Below, piece by piece: positions 1-7,537 of a stretch of DNA of 38,236 bases; position 1 is the first letter of the stretch; each line of letters opens with the position of its first letter. The notes under the pieces are model-generated. The model saw only the letters and a program-made list of their open reading frames with translations. It ran no database searches and was not told the DNA's origin. The translations under genes and the position numbers were made by a program. Origin of the DNA: Thermoplasmatota archaeon (GTDB taxonomy: Archaea; Thermoplasmatota; E2; DHVEG-1); assembly GCA_016927555.1 (NCBI GenBank), contig JAFGML010000053.1, positions 1-38,236 of the forward strand, written 5' to 3'.

Positions 1-81
1 GGGGATATCACGTACGATGATCACTACATGTACGTTAAGACGCCTGCTGGCTGGAAGCGCTCTGCTCTTGAAACCTGGTGA
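1..81 (+). CDS. C-terminal end of an unidentified protein (partial)
   Basis: Frame 1 is open from the first base and ends in TGA at 79-81, giving 26 residues that finish in WKRSALETW. The stretch GDITYDDHYMYVKT followed by WKR resembles the short C-terminal motif of repetitive surface or phage-like proteins (GDxxYDxxYxYV...WKRVAL), which I recall only as a pattern. The rest of the gene lies outside the window, so no function is assigned. About 160 bases without a gene separate it from the next, convergent gene. Confidence 0.5.
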   Translation, partial: GDITYDDHYMYVKTPAGWKRSALETW

Positions 82-241
82 TCTGCGAAACATTCATTCA
101 GAGTGTTCGTCATCGAATCCCTACGTAGCAGTACTCTAGTGCAAAAAGAATGTACTGGGTAACGGTTAGCGACGTACGTTGATACAAAAATGATATTACT
201 GAAACATGCTGGGTTCAATACTTTGTTCTTTTTCTGGTAGC

Positions 242-1042
242 CTATGGTGTCCGAACATGAGGTGGAGTGTGTGAACAATGAACAACCATGCCTTCCTGTG
301 CAATATGAATGGACAGGTGCAACTCCTTTGCTATCTTCTGTGCTTCGGTTCTGATTTCTCTTCGAAATTGTGGGTTTACATGGATGAGTATCACGTCAGG
401 CAAGTAGTGGTGTTGTCTGTGAAATTCAACAAGTTCCTGTCGTAAGGTTAGTGGGCAGAGGTGCGACGCGTTCTTCGCTACTTGTTTTAACCGATTGGGA
501 AAGGTGACATCGATGATGAGGACGTGTGATGAGGTGTGCCTCCAGAGCCTTGAAAGACCCGGACCAGTATCCCCGGTGTAAAAGATCGTCGTCCCATCTC
601 TTCCAGTGATGTGAAAACCTAGGGAACCAGGGATGTGCTTCACGGGACATGGGAGGACATGGTATCCTTGGATCGTACGGGGCGTCAGGGGTGTGAGCGG
701 TAAGAGCCGTATGGGCGGTTTCTTCAGAAAGCTAGTTTTCTTTGTAAAGTTCGGGTAGATGACGCCATCAAACAGATGCGTAGAGAGGATGTGTAGTGTT
801 TGTGGAGAGCCGTAGACTTTTGTTGTTCGCGTTAAGTTACTGAATATAAACGAGGGAACGCCGCGGATGTGATCGTAATGCCCATGGGAGAGGAGTATCG
901 CTTTTATCTTCTTCTGCTGGGCGAAGGTGAGCTCCGAAGCAAGATTACCTGCATCCACTGCAAGGACGTCGTCGATGAGAAAGCAGACGAATCGTGTGTC
1001 TTTTGATTCCTCGTGGTGTGTCCCTAAAAACCTGATGTTCAT
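242..1042 (-). CDS. Metallo-beta-lactamase-fold hydrolase, class II cAMP phosphodiesterase-like
   Basis: This 266-residue single-domain protein carries the metal-binding motif HGHYDH (residues 53-58), a later KH and the GDTG Asp loop of the metallo-beta-lactamase fold. Beyond the fold it matches what I know of class II cyclic-nucleotide phosphodiesterases: HLFDGVIYPNF recalls their 'HxFNxxIWPDF' region, FYTGDTGPG is followed by an LW, and IDVTFPNRL recalls 'IEVSFPNR'. The expected activity is cAMP to AMP in the cytoplasm. The gene sits directly downstream of an adenylate cyclase on the same strand, which supports the assignment. A GGAG lies about 9 nt before the ATG. A TATA-like element in the 74-base gap suggests a promoter of its own. 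A generic MBL hydrolase remains possible. Confidence 0.72.
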   Translation of the reverse strand: MNIRFLGTHHEESKDTRFVCFLIDDVLAVDAGNLASELTFAQQKKIKAILLSHGHYDHIRGVPSFIFSNLTRTTKVYGSPQTLHILSTHLFDGVIYPNFTKKTSFLKKPPIRLLPLTPLTPRTIQGYHVLPCPVKHIPGSLGFHITGRDGTTIFYTGDTGPGLSRLWRHTSSHVLIIDVTFPNRLKQVAKNASHLCPLTLRQELVEFHRQHHYLPDVILIHVNPQFRREIRTEAQKIAKELHLSIHIAQEGMVVHCSHTPPHVRTP

Positions 1043-1078
1043 CTCATCGGCTCCGCTACGGTGTATGGCGCCACGGGT

Positions 1079-1090
1079 ATATTAAAAATC
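1079..1090 (-). promoter_or_regulatory. Putative TATA box of the phosphodiesterase-like gene
   Basis: Read on the minus strand this is an A/T run (TTTTTAATAT) in the gap between the cyclase stop and the phosphodiesterase start. A transcription start about 25 nt downstream would leave a short leader carrying the GGAG ribosome site. It is supported only by composition and position. Confidence 0.35.
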
Positions 1091-1116
1091 TGTGCACCCG
1101 TGTCTCTGCGTGTGGT

Positions 1117-3084
1117 TCATTTCGTCTGCATCGTCCAGACGCCATCCCAGTCGTGTGCAGGAGGATGCTTCAGGAAGTCCTGACACCGGGCTCGGAGCAG
1201 GCGCGCGGCGACGTCATCCGTATACGTCAGGGCTGTTTCGAACGATTGAATCGCTTCGTCCCATTGTTTTTTAAAGTAGAGCTCAAGTCCCTGTTCATAG
1301 TGGCTGATAGCCTCACGCTGCTGTTGACTAATCTCCCCTTTTCGACAGACCAGCTCGTAGATGAAAATCGGCTTTTTTTTCCCTTTGACTTTCACTGCAT
1401 CAAGCTTCCGGGTCTCGAACTGCTCATGAACAAGAACCTGGGTGTGTTCAGTCATGATGATCTTCGTCCCATACACCTTGTTTAACCCTTCCATCCGCGA
1501 TGCAAGATTCACGTTATCACCAATTGCGGTGTAGTCAAACCGTGTCGCTGACCCCATGTTCCCGACAATGGCTTCACCACTGTTCAGCCCGATGCCAATA
1601 TCAAACACTGGGATGCCCTGCTCCTTCCATTTCTGCTGCAGCTGCCGTAAGGTTTCCATCATCTGCAGGCTGCTTGAACAGGCGATGTCAGCGTGGTTGG
1701 GAAGGTCGAGAGGAGCCCCCCAGAACGCCATGATCGCATCACCCATGAACTTGTCGACCAGCCCCTGATTGTTAATGATGATGGAGGTCATCTCCGTGAG
1801 GTACTCGTTCAGCAGGTGAACCAACTCCTCCGGCTTAAGTTGCTCTGAGATCGGAGTGAACCCTCGGATATCTGAAAAAAAGATCGTCATGTTCCTCTTC
1901 TCGCCACCCAGCTTAATCTTGTCAGGATGTTTCAAGAGATGATCAATGACCACGGGGGAGACGTACTTCCCAAACACAGAGGTGATCCACTTCCGACTCT
2001 TCTCCTCGGTCCGGAAGTACACCACCACAAGACCAACGTACACAGAGATGAGGGTTATCATCGGATACAACACATTCATGATGGTATGGAATGCATCAAA
2101 AATAGAGATGGCAGCAACCACGTACGCAATGCCAACGATGGCGATAAGCATCGTTGCGATGTGTACTTTGAATCGATAGAGAAACACACCGGTGAGGAAC
2201 GCAAACAGCAGGATGACACAGAGAACCGTGAGACTATCCTGGGTGTACAGATAATCCTGTAAAATCATCGATTGGATCAAGTTCGCATGGATCTCCACAC
2301 CAGCCATGCCTTCATTGGAAATGGGGACGGCATGGAAATCATGTGCGTCGTGTGTCGTCACCCCGATAAGCACGATTTTGTCAGTAAAATCATACTCAGT
2401 CGTGTTGAAGTAGACATCAGAGAATCGTACATGAGGATACCCGCCAGGCTGTGCATAGTAATTGATTAGCATCCGTGAGTCATCAAGGATGCGAGGAAAC
2501 CCAAGGTACTGTTCAACCATAGCGACTGAGAAATGATCATGGTCCTCAACTCCTGAGAGATGAGGGATGAAGTAGCGGACGACTCCATCTGATTCTTCGT
2601 ACACATTCACAAACCCCATCGTAAAATCTGTTCCAGGTACGCCGAGACGATCGATTGGTATGAGCACTCCTTGGCCAGAGAGCTGACCATTGCTGAGTGT
2701 AAAGTCTTCGTACTTCATGGCAAGGACCACGTTTCCTGACCGTGCGATCGCATCTCCGAGGGCTGCGTCCTCCTCAACCGAGGTGTTCGTAAAAAACTCA
2801 ATGTCGATCCCAATGACTGTACTCGTGTTCAGAGCATCGATGACGGATGCATAGTAGTCTCGTGGGAGCGGCCATTCCGCATCTAACGCCTGCAGACTTT
2901 CATCATCGATTTCGACGATGACAATCTCATCGAGGGGAACCCCTTGTGTGTACAACGCATCTGAGATTTTGTCTTCCCATGTCCCCAGGAATCCAATGAA
3001 GAACAGAGCGATGACAAGAAGAGCAACACAGAAGGTGACCAGAAGGGTTTTTGCTAATTTGCTCTTCAGCAGCCCGGGTTTCAT
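1117..3084 (-). CDS. CHASE2-domain class III adenylate/guanylate cyclase
   Basis: A 655-residue membrane protein that should make cAMP from ATP. In order it has an N-terminal membrane helix (about 12-34), an extracytoplasmic CHASE2 sensor (about 35-280), three membrane helices (about 285-357) and a cytoplasmic cyclase domain (about 395-580). A helical, TPR-like tail ends in DWDGVW. The metal-binding aspartates are Asp405 in FFSDIRGFT and Asp449 in MGDAIMAFWG. Lys445 and Thr519 (FDYTAIGD) are the purine-selecting pair, and the Thr points to class IIIb. Asn526 and Arg530 (NLASR) are the transition-state residues, so all catalytic positions are present. The start is 13 nt after the FecR stop, with GAGG just ahead. 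Architecture and C-terminus look bacterial, suggesting transfer. Confidence 0.93.
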   Translation of the reverse strand: MKPGLLKSKLAKTLLVTFCVALLVIALFFIGFLGTWEDKISDALYTQGVPLDEIVIVEIDDESLQALDAEWPLPRDYYASVIDALNTSTVIGIDIEFFTNTSVEEDAALGDAIARSGNVVLAMKYEDFTLSNGQLSGQGVLIPIDRLGVPGTDFTMGFVNVYEESDGVVRYFIPHLSGVEDHDHFSVAMVEQYLGFPRILDDSRMLINYYAQPGGYPHVRFSDVYFNTTEYDFTDKIVLIGVTTHDAHDFHAVPISNEGMAGVEIHANLIQSMILQDYLYTQDSLTVLCVILLFAFLTGVFLYRFKVHIATMLIAIVGIAYVVAAISIFDAFHTIMNVLYPMITLISVYVGLVVVYFRTEEKSRKWITSVFGKYVSPVVIDHLLKHPDKIKLGGEKRNMTIFFSDIRGFTPISEQLKPEELVHLLNEYLTEMTSIIINNQGLVDKFMGDAIMAFWGAPLDLPNHADIACSSSLQMMETLRQLQQKWKEQGIPVFDIGIGLNSGEAIVGNMGSATRFDYTAIGDNVNLASRMEGLNKVYGTKIIMTEHTQVLVHEQFETRKLDAVKVKGKKKPIFIYELVCRKGEISQQQREAISHYEQGLELYFKKQWDEAIQSFETALTYTDDVAARLLRARCQDFLKHPPAHDWDGVWTMQTK

Positions 3085-3097
3085 GCAGCCTCACGTC

Positions 3098-3928
3098 TTA
3101 CGATTCAAAAAGATCTCTGATCCACTCTGGAGTGTCTGGTGGCAACGTGAAGTCTCCTCGGAGGTACCCATCGATGAGCACCTCTAACTCTTGATCAGTC
3201 ACCCCATACTGGCTCTTCAGGTCATCGATGTACGGAGCGAGTTTGTCGTACAATGAGACTTTATCGAGCGCGAGTTGTTCGTCATCCTTTTGCTGGTTCT
3301 GTTCAATCCAAGTGTCTTTCTCAAACGGGGTGATGACCAGTGGCCCGAGTGGCTCATCAGGACCAATAGTCACCGACTCGTTGCTCTTCAGCGGAGTAGA
3401 ATTATACTTCTGGTTATTGATGAATCGGGAGACATTCACCGTCCCTGATCCAACACCAACAGTTGTTCTCCCATTCGTCTGCACCTCAACGTAGAACGAT
3501 GTTCCCCGGACACTGGCGACAGCAACAGGTGTCTGTACCTCGTAGCTCTCGATGCCACTGATCTTCGAAATGGTACTCCACGTGCGACCTGCCCCCTGTT
3601 GTATCGTCGCCTTGTTCGCCTCGGCTTCCTGGATGATCTCTTGTACGGTGACTTGGGTGTTGCTATCTAATCGGAGGATACAGCTTTCGAACAGAATGAT
3701 GGAGGCAGAGGTGTTCTCCCCGGTTTGGACCGTATCATCTTGGTACAAGGACATGCCGGTATCCGCAGGACCCCATGCGCCAGTGCCATGTCGTACTTGG
3801 ACGGATCCCTTGTCAATCACCAGCTGTGCTTTGGCGACAGCAGACGACTGGGTGAACCACCAGATTCCACTGATACACAGAACAACGACGACGAGGGCTG
3901 CGAGGAGAAGAACGACTCGCTTGCTCAT
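3098..3928 (-). CDS. FecR-domain membrane-anchored protein
   Basis: I take the start at the ATG at 3928, preceded by GGAGGAGGGTACC and overlapping the upstream stop as ATGA, rather than at 3958. The resulting 276-residue protein has one N-terminal membrane helix (about 4-25). An extracytoplasmic FecR domain follows (about 32-175): a 'V.vrhG.gaW.pA..G..L..dD.v.Tg..s.a.i.f' beginning and a VRGTSFYVEV end. In bacteria such domains transduce or bind surface signals and often precede CHASE2 cyclases. The tight spacing here repeats that pairing and implies that FecR and the CHASE2 sensor work together outside the membrane. The C-terminal 80 residues are helical and charged with no recognised domain. 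Confidence 0.85.
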   Translation of the reverse strand: MSKRVVLLLAALVVVVLCISGIWWFTQSSAVAKAQLVIDKGSVQVRHGTGAWGPADTGMSLYQDDTVQTGENTSASIILFESCILRLDSNTQVTVQEIIQEAEANKATIQQGAGRTWSTISKISGIESYEVQTPVAVASVRGTSFYVEVQTNGRTTVGVGSGTVNVSRFINNQKYNSTPLKSNESVTIGPDEPLGPLVITPFEKDTWIEQNQQKDDEQLALDKVSLYDKLAPYIDDLKSQYGVTDQELEVLIDGYLRGDFTLPPDTPEWIRDLFES

Positions 3929-5250
3929 GGTACCCTCCTCCGCTGGAGAAGAAGACACACCAGTGCAAGCATGGCGAGAAGGGAGAGGAGTTCAAACCCT
4001 GGGGTCTTTGGCGTGTTCTGGTAGATGGTGTAGTACTTCTGGTACACATAGGTGAAGTAGGTGGTGACCTCTGATTCAGCTGAGTAGGTGTAGTCCCATG
4101 TTCCATCTCCATTGCTGTCGATGAGGTAGGTGCTGCCTTCTTGCCCAAGACTGGTGTGCTGTCCTGTGAGCGTGTTGTCAAAGAACTCATAGGGAAGTTG
4201 ACTATCAGCGTCCACGAGATACCCTTGAAGAGGACCAGTGATTGGCAGCACATCAACAGCAAGAGACATTACTGCTGCTGACTCGGTCGTTCCATCAAAC
4301 GCGGTCACAGCGATGTGGTATTCACCGTAGTGTGACCAGGAGTGAGACAACTGAACACTGGTTCCGTTCTCCACAAAAGCAGAGGTTGATGTGTCTCCGT
4401 CACCCCAGTCAAAGTGGTACTGAATCTCATCGTTGTCAGCATCGGTGGAGACTGTAGAAAAATTGTAGGTGATGTTCACATGACCTGTGGTTGGCCCCTC
4501 AAGCACGGGTATTGTCGGAGGCATGTTTGGCTGCAGAATCGTCGCATGGGTCTGATCGGTATCGGTTGCCCCTGCATCATCTTTCACTTGGAGGACCACA
4601 TCGTAGGTTCCTGTTTCGGTGTACACATGGGTTGCTGTTGGTGAGGTAAGCCAGGGGGTCTCGTAGGTGCCATCCTTCGTGAAATCCCATCGATAGCCAA
4701 CTATCTGACCATCAGGATCAAGACTCTTTGAGCCATCAAACGTAATTTCCTGGTTCACAAAACCAGTATAGGGTTCCCCTGCAGAGGCATCAGCAACGGG
4801 TTTTGCATTGTCACCTCCACCACCGCCTCCAGACGGATTCTGTGTTGTGGTAAATCTCCAGATCGCACTGGCATTTGAGACGTGGTCGGTATCCCATGCA
4901 ACGACTTGCCAATAGTACTGCGTATTGTAATTCAAGGTGCCAGGGTCGTAGCTTATGTTTGATTGATTGTGGATGATCAAAGGCGGAGCACTCGTTGTAC
5001 CAAAGTACACATCGTAGGTGTTATGGCTTCCAGGGTACGATCCATTCCACCGTACAACAATATTAATGTCTACATCGGTGGCGTTGTTTTCTGGTTGTGG
5101 GTCATAGGGGGCTAAGGGAGAATGATGGACTGGATCTGGCCTGACAACAGTACATCCCCCGCTCACAACAAGAAGCCAGAGACACACAGCACAGAGTATA
5201 ATCAATATATGCTGACGTTGTGTTCTTCTCTGTTCTTTTTTCGTATGCAT
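3925..5250 (-). CDS. Surface protein with Fn3 and two PKD domains and a PGF-CTERM anchor
   Basis: A 441-residue exported protein. It has an N-terminal hydrophobic segment (about 14-30) ending in SGGC, a weak lipobox-like site. An Fn3-like domain follows (about 45-135, with YYWQVVAWD). A Gly-rich linker and two PKD domains come next (about 145-240 and 243-335, with WDF...GTYDVVLQV and FDWGDGD). The C-terminus PGFELLSLLAMLALVCLLL then QRRR is a typical PGF-CTERM signal (residues 417-441), normally processed by archaeosortase A. It therefore probably sits on the cell surface. A GGCGGAGGA ribosome site lies 7 nt before the ATG. It heads the FecR-cyclase operon and may be the exposed ligand-binding or adhesion component. 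Having both a lipobox-like site and a PGF anchor would be odd. Confidence 0.85.
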   Translation of the reverse strand: MHTKKEQRRTQRQHILIILCAVCLWLLVVSGGCTVVRPDPVHHSPLAPYDPQPENNATDVDINIVVRWNGSYPGSHNTYDVYFGTTSAPPLIIHNQSNISYDPGTLNYNTQYYWQVVAWDTDHVSNASAIWRFTTTQNPSGGGGGGDNAKPVADASAGEPYTGFVNQEITFDGSKSLDPDGQIVGYRWDFTKDGTYETPWLTSPTATHVYTETGTYDVVLQVKDDAGATDTDQTHATILQPNMPPTIPVLEGPTTGHVNITYNFSTVSTDADNDEIQYHFDWGDGDTSTSAFVENGTSVQLSHSWSHYGEYHIAVTAFDGTTESAAVMSLAVDVLPITGPLQGYLVDADSQLPYEFFDNTLTGQHTSLGQEGSTYLIDSNGDGTWDYTYSAESEVTTYFTYVYQKYYTIYQNTPKTPGFELLSLLAMLALVCLLLQRRRVP

Positions 5251-5538
5251 TGAAAAATTCCTCCGCCATTATTATCCAAACGAGTAGTGTTCGATGAGTG
5301 TTAGCTTGTGGCAACATTACAAGGAGTAACTATATATAATTATTGTGTTTGGAAAAAGCACTGCTACATATATGTTTCGTCAACCCAGAGTGTTGAACCA
5401 CCAGAGTGTGTCCTCTTGGTATCTCCTCATCGGTGCATGGGTCCTGAACAAGGATGGAGAAAAAAGAAAAGAAGGATTCAACTTGACATGACAGGGTCAG
5501 ATACTGTCCTTGTCATCCTCGTCTCTCAGTGTGGAGCG
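5251..5538. promoter_or_regulatory. Intergenic region with promoter of the cyclase operon
   Basis: This region holds no credible gene. On the minus strand a TATA-like element lies at about 5329-5342 (ATTATATATAG) and could start the PKD-FecR-cyclase transcript with a leader of about 60 nt. On the same strand, downstream of the gene ending at 5539, a pyrimidine-rich stretch (about 5456-5478, many Ts) could terminate transcription from the secretion locus. Confidence 0.4.
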
Positions 5539-7533
5539 TCATACTACGGAATGTAAGATTTGTGAGAACAAGAATTGTCCGACGATGATTGTGACCGTGA
5601 ACACTCCCATTGCGACGGGGAGCACACGTCCCAGTGAGTACAGAAACGCAGGCGTGTCATCGCCTTCGTCAATGCCGTTGGTCAAGCGAGTCAGCAGCAT
5701 CACCAGTTCCATGACATAGATGCCTATGACGAGGACGAACACCTCAGGGCGGATGTTTTCAAGAGTAAACGTAGAGGCAACCGACGACAACATCGTCTGT
5801 TGATCTGTGAGCTCGTCGGCAGGAACCGTACCGTGCAGGGATGACACGATAGTGGAGATGAGTTTCGTGATCGCAAGGGTCACCCCGGCGATTAACGGGG
5901 CGAACAACGCAGCGGTGCTCCGCAGCGTCGATGTTAAGGTTGAGAGCGTCTCCCGTATCGTCGTCTCAACTGCTTGGAGCTCCTTGAGGTGATCAGCGAT
6001 TTTTATCAGCGAGATGCTCACTGCTCGTTGACTCTTCTGAATGCCTTCCACGAACAGGCGCAGGAGCGCGTGGACACGCTCAGAGTACACATGCCTCAGC
6101 GAACCATACTCCTCGCTGAACAAAGCGTCTCGGATGGTGGTGTGCATCGCAGCCAGATTGTACCCCGTCTGATTGAAGACGCCTGCGATACGAGTCCCCT
6201 CCATCATGTGTGCCGTGTAGACAAAGCTTTCTTCTGGTGATTTCTCCTCAGCGAGTCGTTTCCCCAGGATGTACAAGGCATCACCGAACTCCCGCTCGAT
6301 CTGCTTCACCTGATCACGGATCTTTTTGTATGGGTGGTACACCCAGAGGCAGTACAGCGTGACTGCCATGGTCAGACCCCACAGGAAAAACAACGTTATC
6401 GGCATGAGAGCGTTCAACCCGTGTGGATCCAGAAGGTAGGCGAGGGGAGGAGGTAGTGAACTCGGATCAAGAGACGTGAGGGGGAGTCCAACGTAGAGCA
6501 CACCTGGTAGCGACGTCACAAGACCACTGACGACGCAGAGAACAGCCTTCTGTCGTTTCTTGACGTACCTCACCTCAGGATGAGTCGGTGGGATAGACGG
6601 AGGATGAAACGTGGCTGGTCGAGACAGCAGGATTCGCCGCAGGTACAGAAACACGATGAGGGGCAGCAGGAGATCGTAGAGGAAAAACACCTGGAAGATG
6701 GTGATGTTCAACCCGATGAGACCTGCAGCAGGAAGCATCGCGACCAAGGATAATGGAATCATGATGCCAAGAGAGTACATCACCATGATGGGCTGATGCA
6801 AGCGAGTCGCGAACTGCGTCATCATCTCCCGTGTCCCCTCCAGGGTGACGTCCAACGCTCGGTTCAATGTAATCACGCGAGATGCCTCGTCACGCTCCTG
6901 GATGGAGCTGCGAATCAGGTGCAGCGCACGCTTGAAGTACTCGCTCCACTGCCCCCAGCGTATCGCAAAGCTGGTCACTGCATCATCAATCCCCTGGTAC
7001 ACCCGGATCTCCATGTCCCACAGCATCTTCCGTAGACCCCTGGCTAGGGTGGTGGAGGACTCTGAGGCAGCGAACTTCACGCTGTTTTCCAGGTTCGGAA
7101 CCAGCTTGAGGTACATGACCAGGTAGCTGAGGATCTCAGGGGTGTCTCCCAGGGAGTGGATGACGGTGTACTTCGCGTACGACTTTGGGTACATCGCCAA
7201 TAGATTCATGGTGCAGACAGGTAGACCAACCGTGCTGACCATCATAAGAACAAGAGTGAGCACATCGAGGTTCTGCACATCAAACCCGTACCACACGATG
7301 ATGCACATATCCAGAACACACAGCCCACAGAACACGAACAGCGCACACGCAGAGGAAAACACAAAGATGTGTTGTGGATTGACATCCAACCCAGTGAATC
7401 GAAGCGTGTCTACGTACTGGTCGTTGAAATATCGCTTCAGTTTCTTTTCAGTCTGTGAACTTCTGGGGGCAAGCCAGGAGAAATACCGCATGGTGAATCT
7501 GATACCACGGACGTACCAATGATCTGTGTTCAT
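5539..7533 (-). CDS. FlaJ/TadC-type membrane platform protein with two T2SSF domains
   Basis: A 664-residue polytopic membrane protein. Hydrophobic helix clusters alternate with two cytoplasmic helical T2SSF regions, one containing LVMYLKLVPNLENSVKFAA (first half) and one starting FGDALYILGKRLAEEKSPEES (second half). This duplicated layout is typical of archaeal FlaJ/TadC-like proteins, which form the inner platform that the pilus ATPase rotates or deforms. It begins 4 nt after the ATPase stop, so the two are surely cotranscribed. Sequence divergence from archaellum FlaJ points to a pilus or secretion role. The substrates are probably the pilin-like proteins at 11155 and 27844-29941. Confidence 0.85.
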   Translation of the reverse strand: MNTDHWYVRGIRFTMRYFSWLAPRSSQTEKKLKRYFNDQYVDTLRFTGLDVNPQHIFVFSSACALFVFCGLCVLDMCIIVWYGFDVQNLDVLTLVLMMVSTVGLPVCTMNLLAMYPKSYAKYTVIHSLGDTPEILSYLVMYLKLVPNLENSVKFAASESSTTLARGLRKMLWDMEIRVYQGIDDAVTSFAIRWGQWSEYFKRALHLIRSSIQERDEASRVITLNRALDVTLEGTREMMTQFATRLHQPIMVMYSLGIMIPLSLVAMLPAAGLIGLNITIFQVFFLYDLLLPLIVFLYLRRILLSRPATFHPPSIPPTHPEVRYVKKRQKAVLCVVSGLVTSLPGVLYVGLPLTSLDPSSLPPPLAYLLDPHGLNALMPITLFFLWGLTMAVTLYCLWVYHPYKKIRDQVKQIEREFGDALYILGKRLAEEKSPEESFVYTAHMMEGTRIAGVFNQTGYNLAAMHTTIRDALFSEEYGSLRHVYSERVHALLRLFVEGIQKSQRAVSISLIKIADHLKELQAVETTIRETLSTLTSTLRSTAALFAPLIAGVTLAITKLISTIVSSLHGTVPADELTDQQTMLSSVASTFTLENIRPEVFVLVIGIYVMELVMLLTRLTNGIDEGDDTPAFLYSLGRVLPVAMGVFTVTIIVGQFLFSQILHSVV

Positions 7534-7537
7534 GCCA

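Noticed and set aside
3813-4262. 149-codon minus-strand open frame
   Set aside because: It overlaps the PKD protein gene in another frame, has Ser/Thr/Pro/Arg-biased composition and no recognisable motif.
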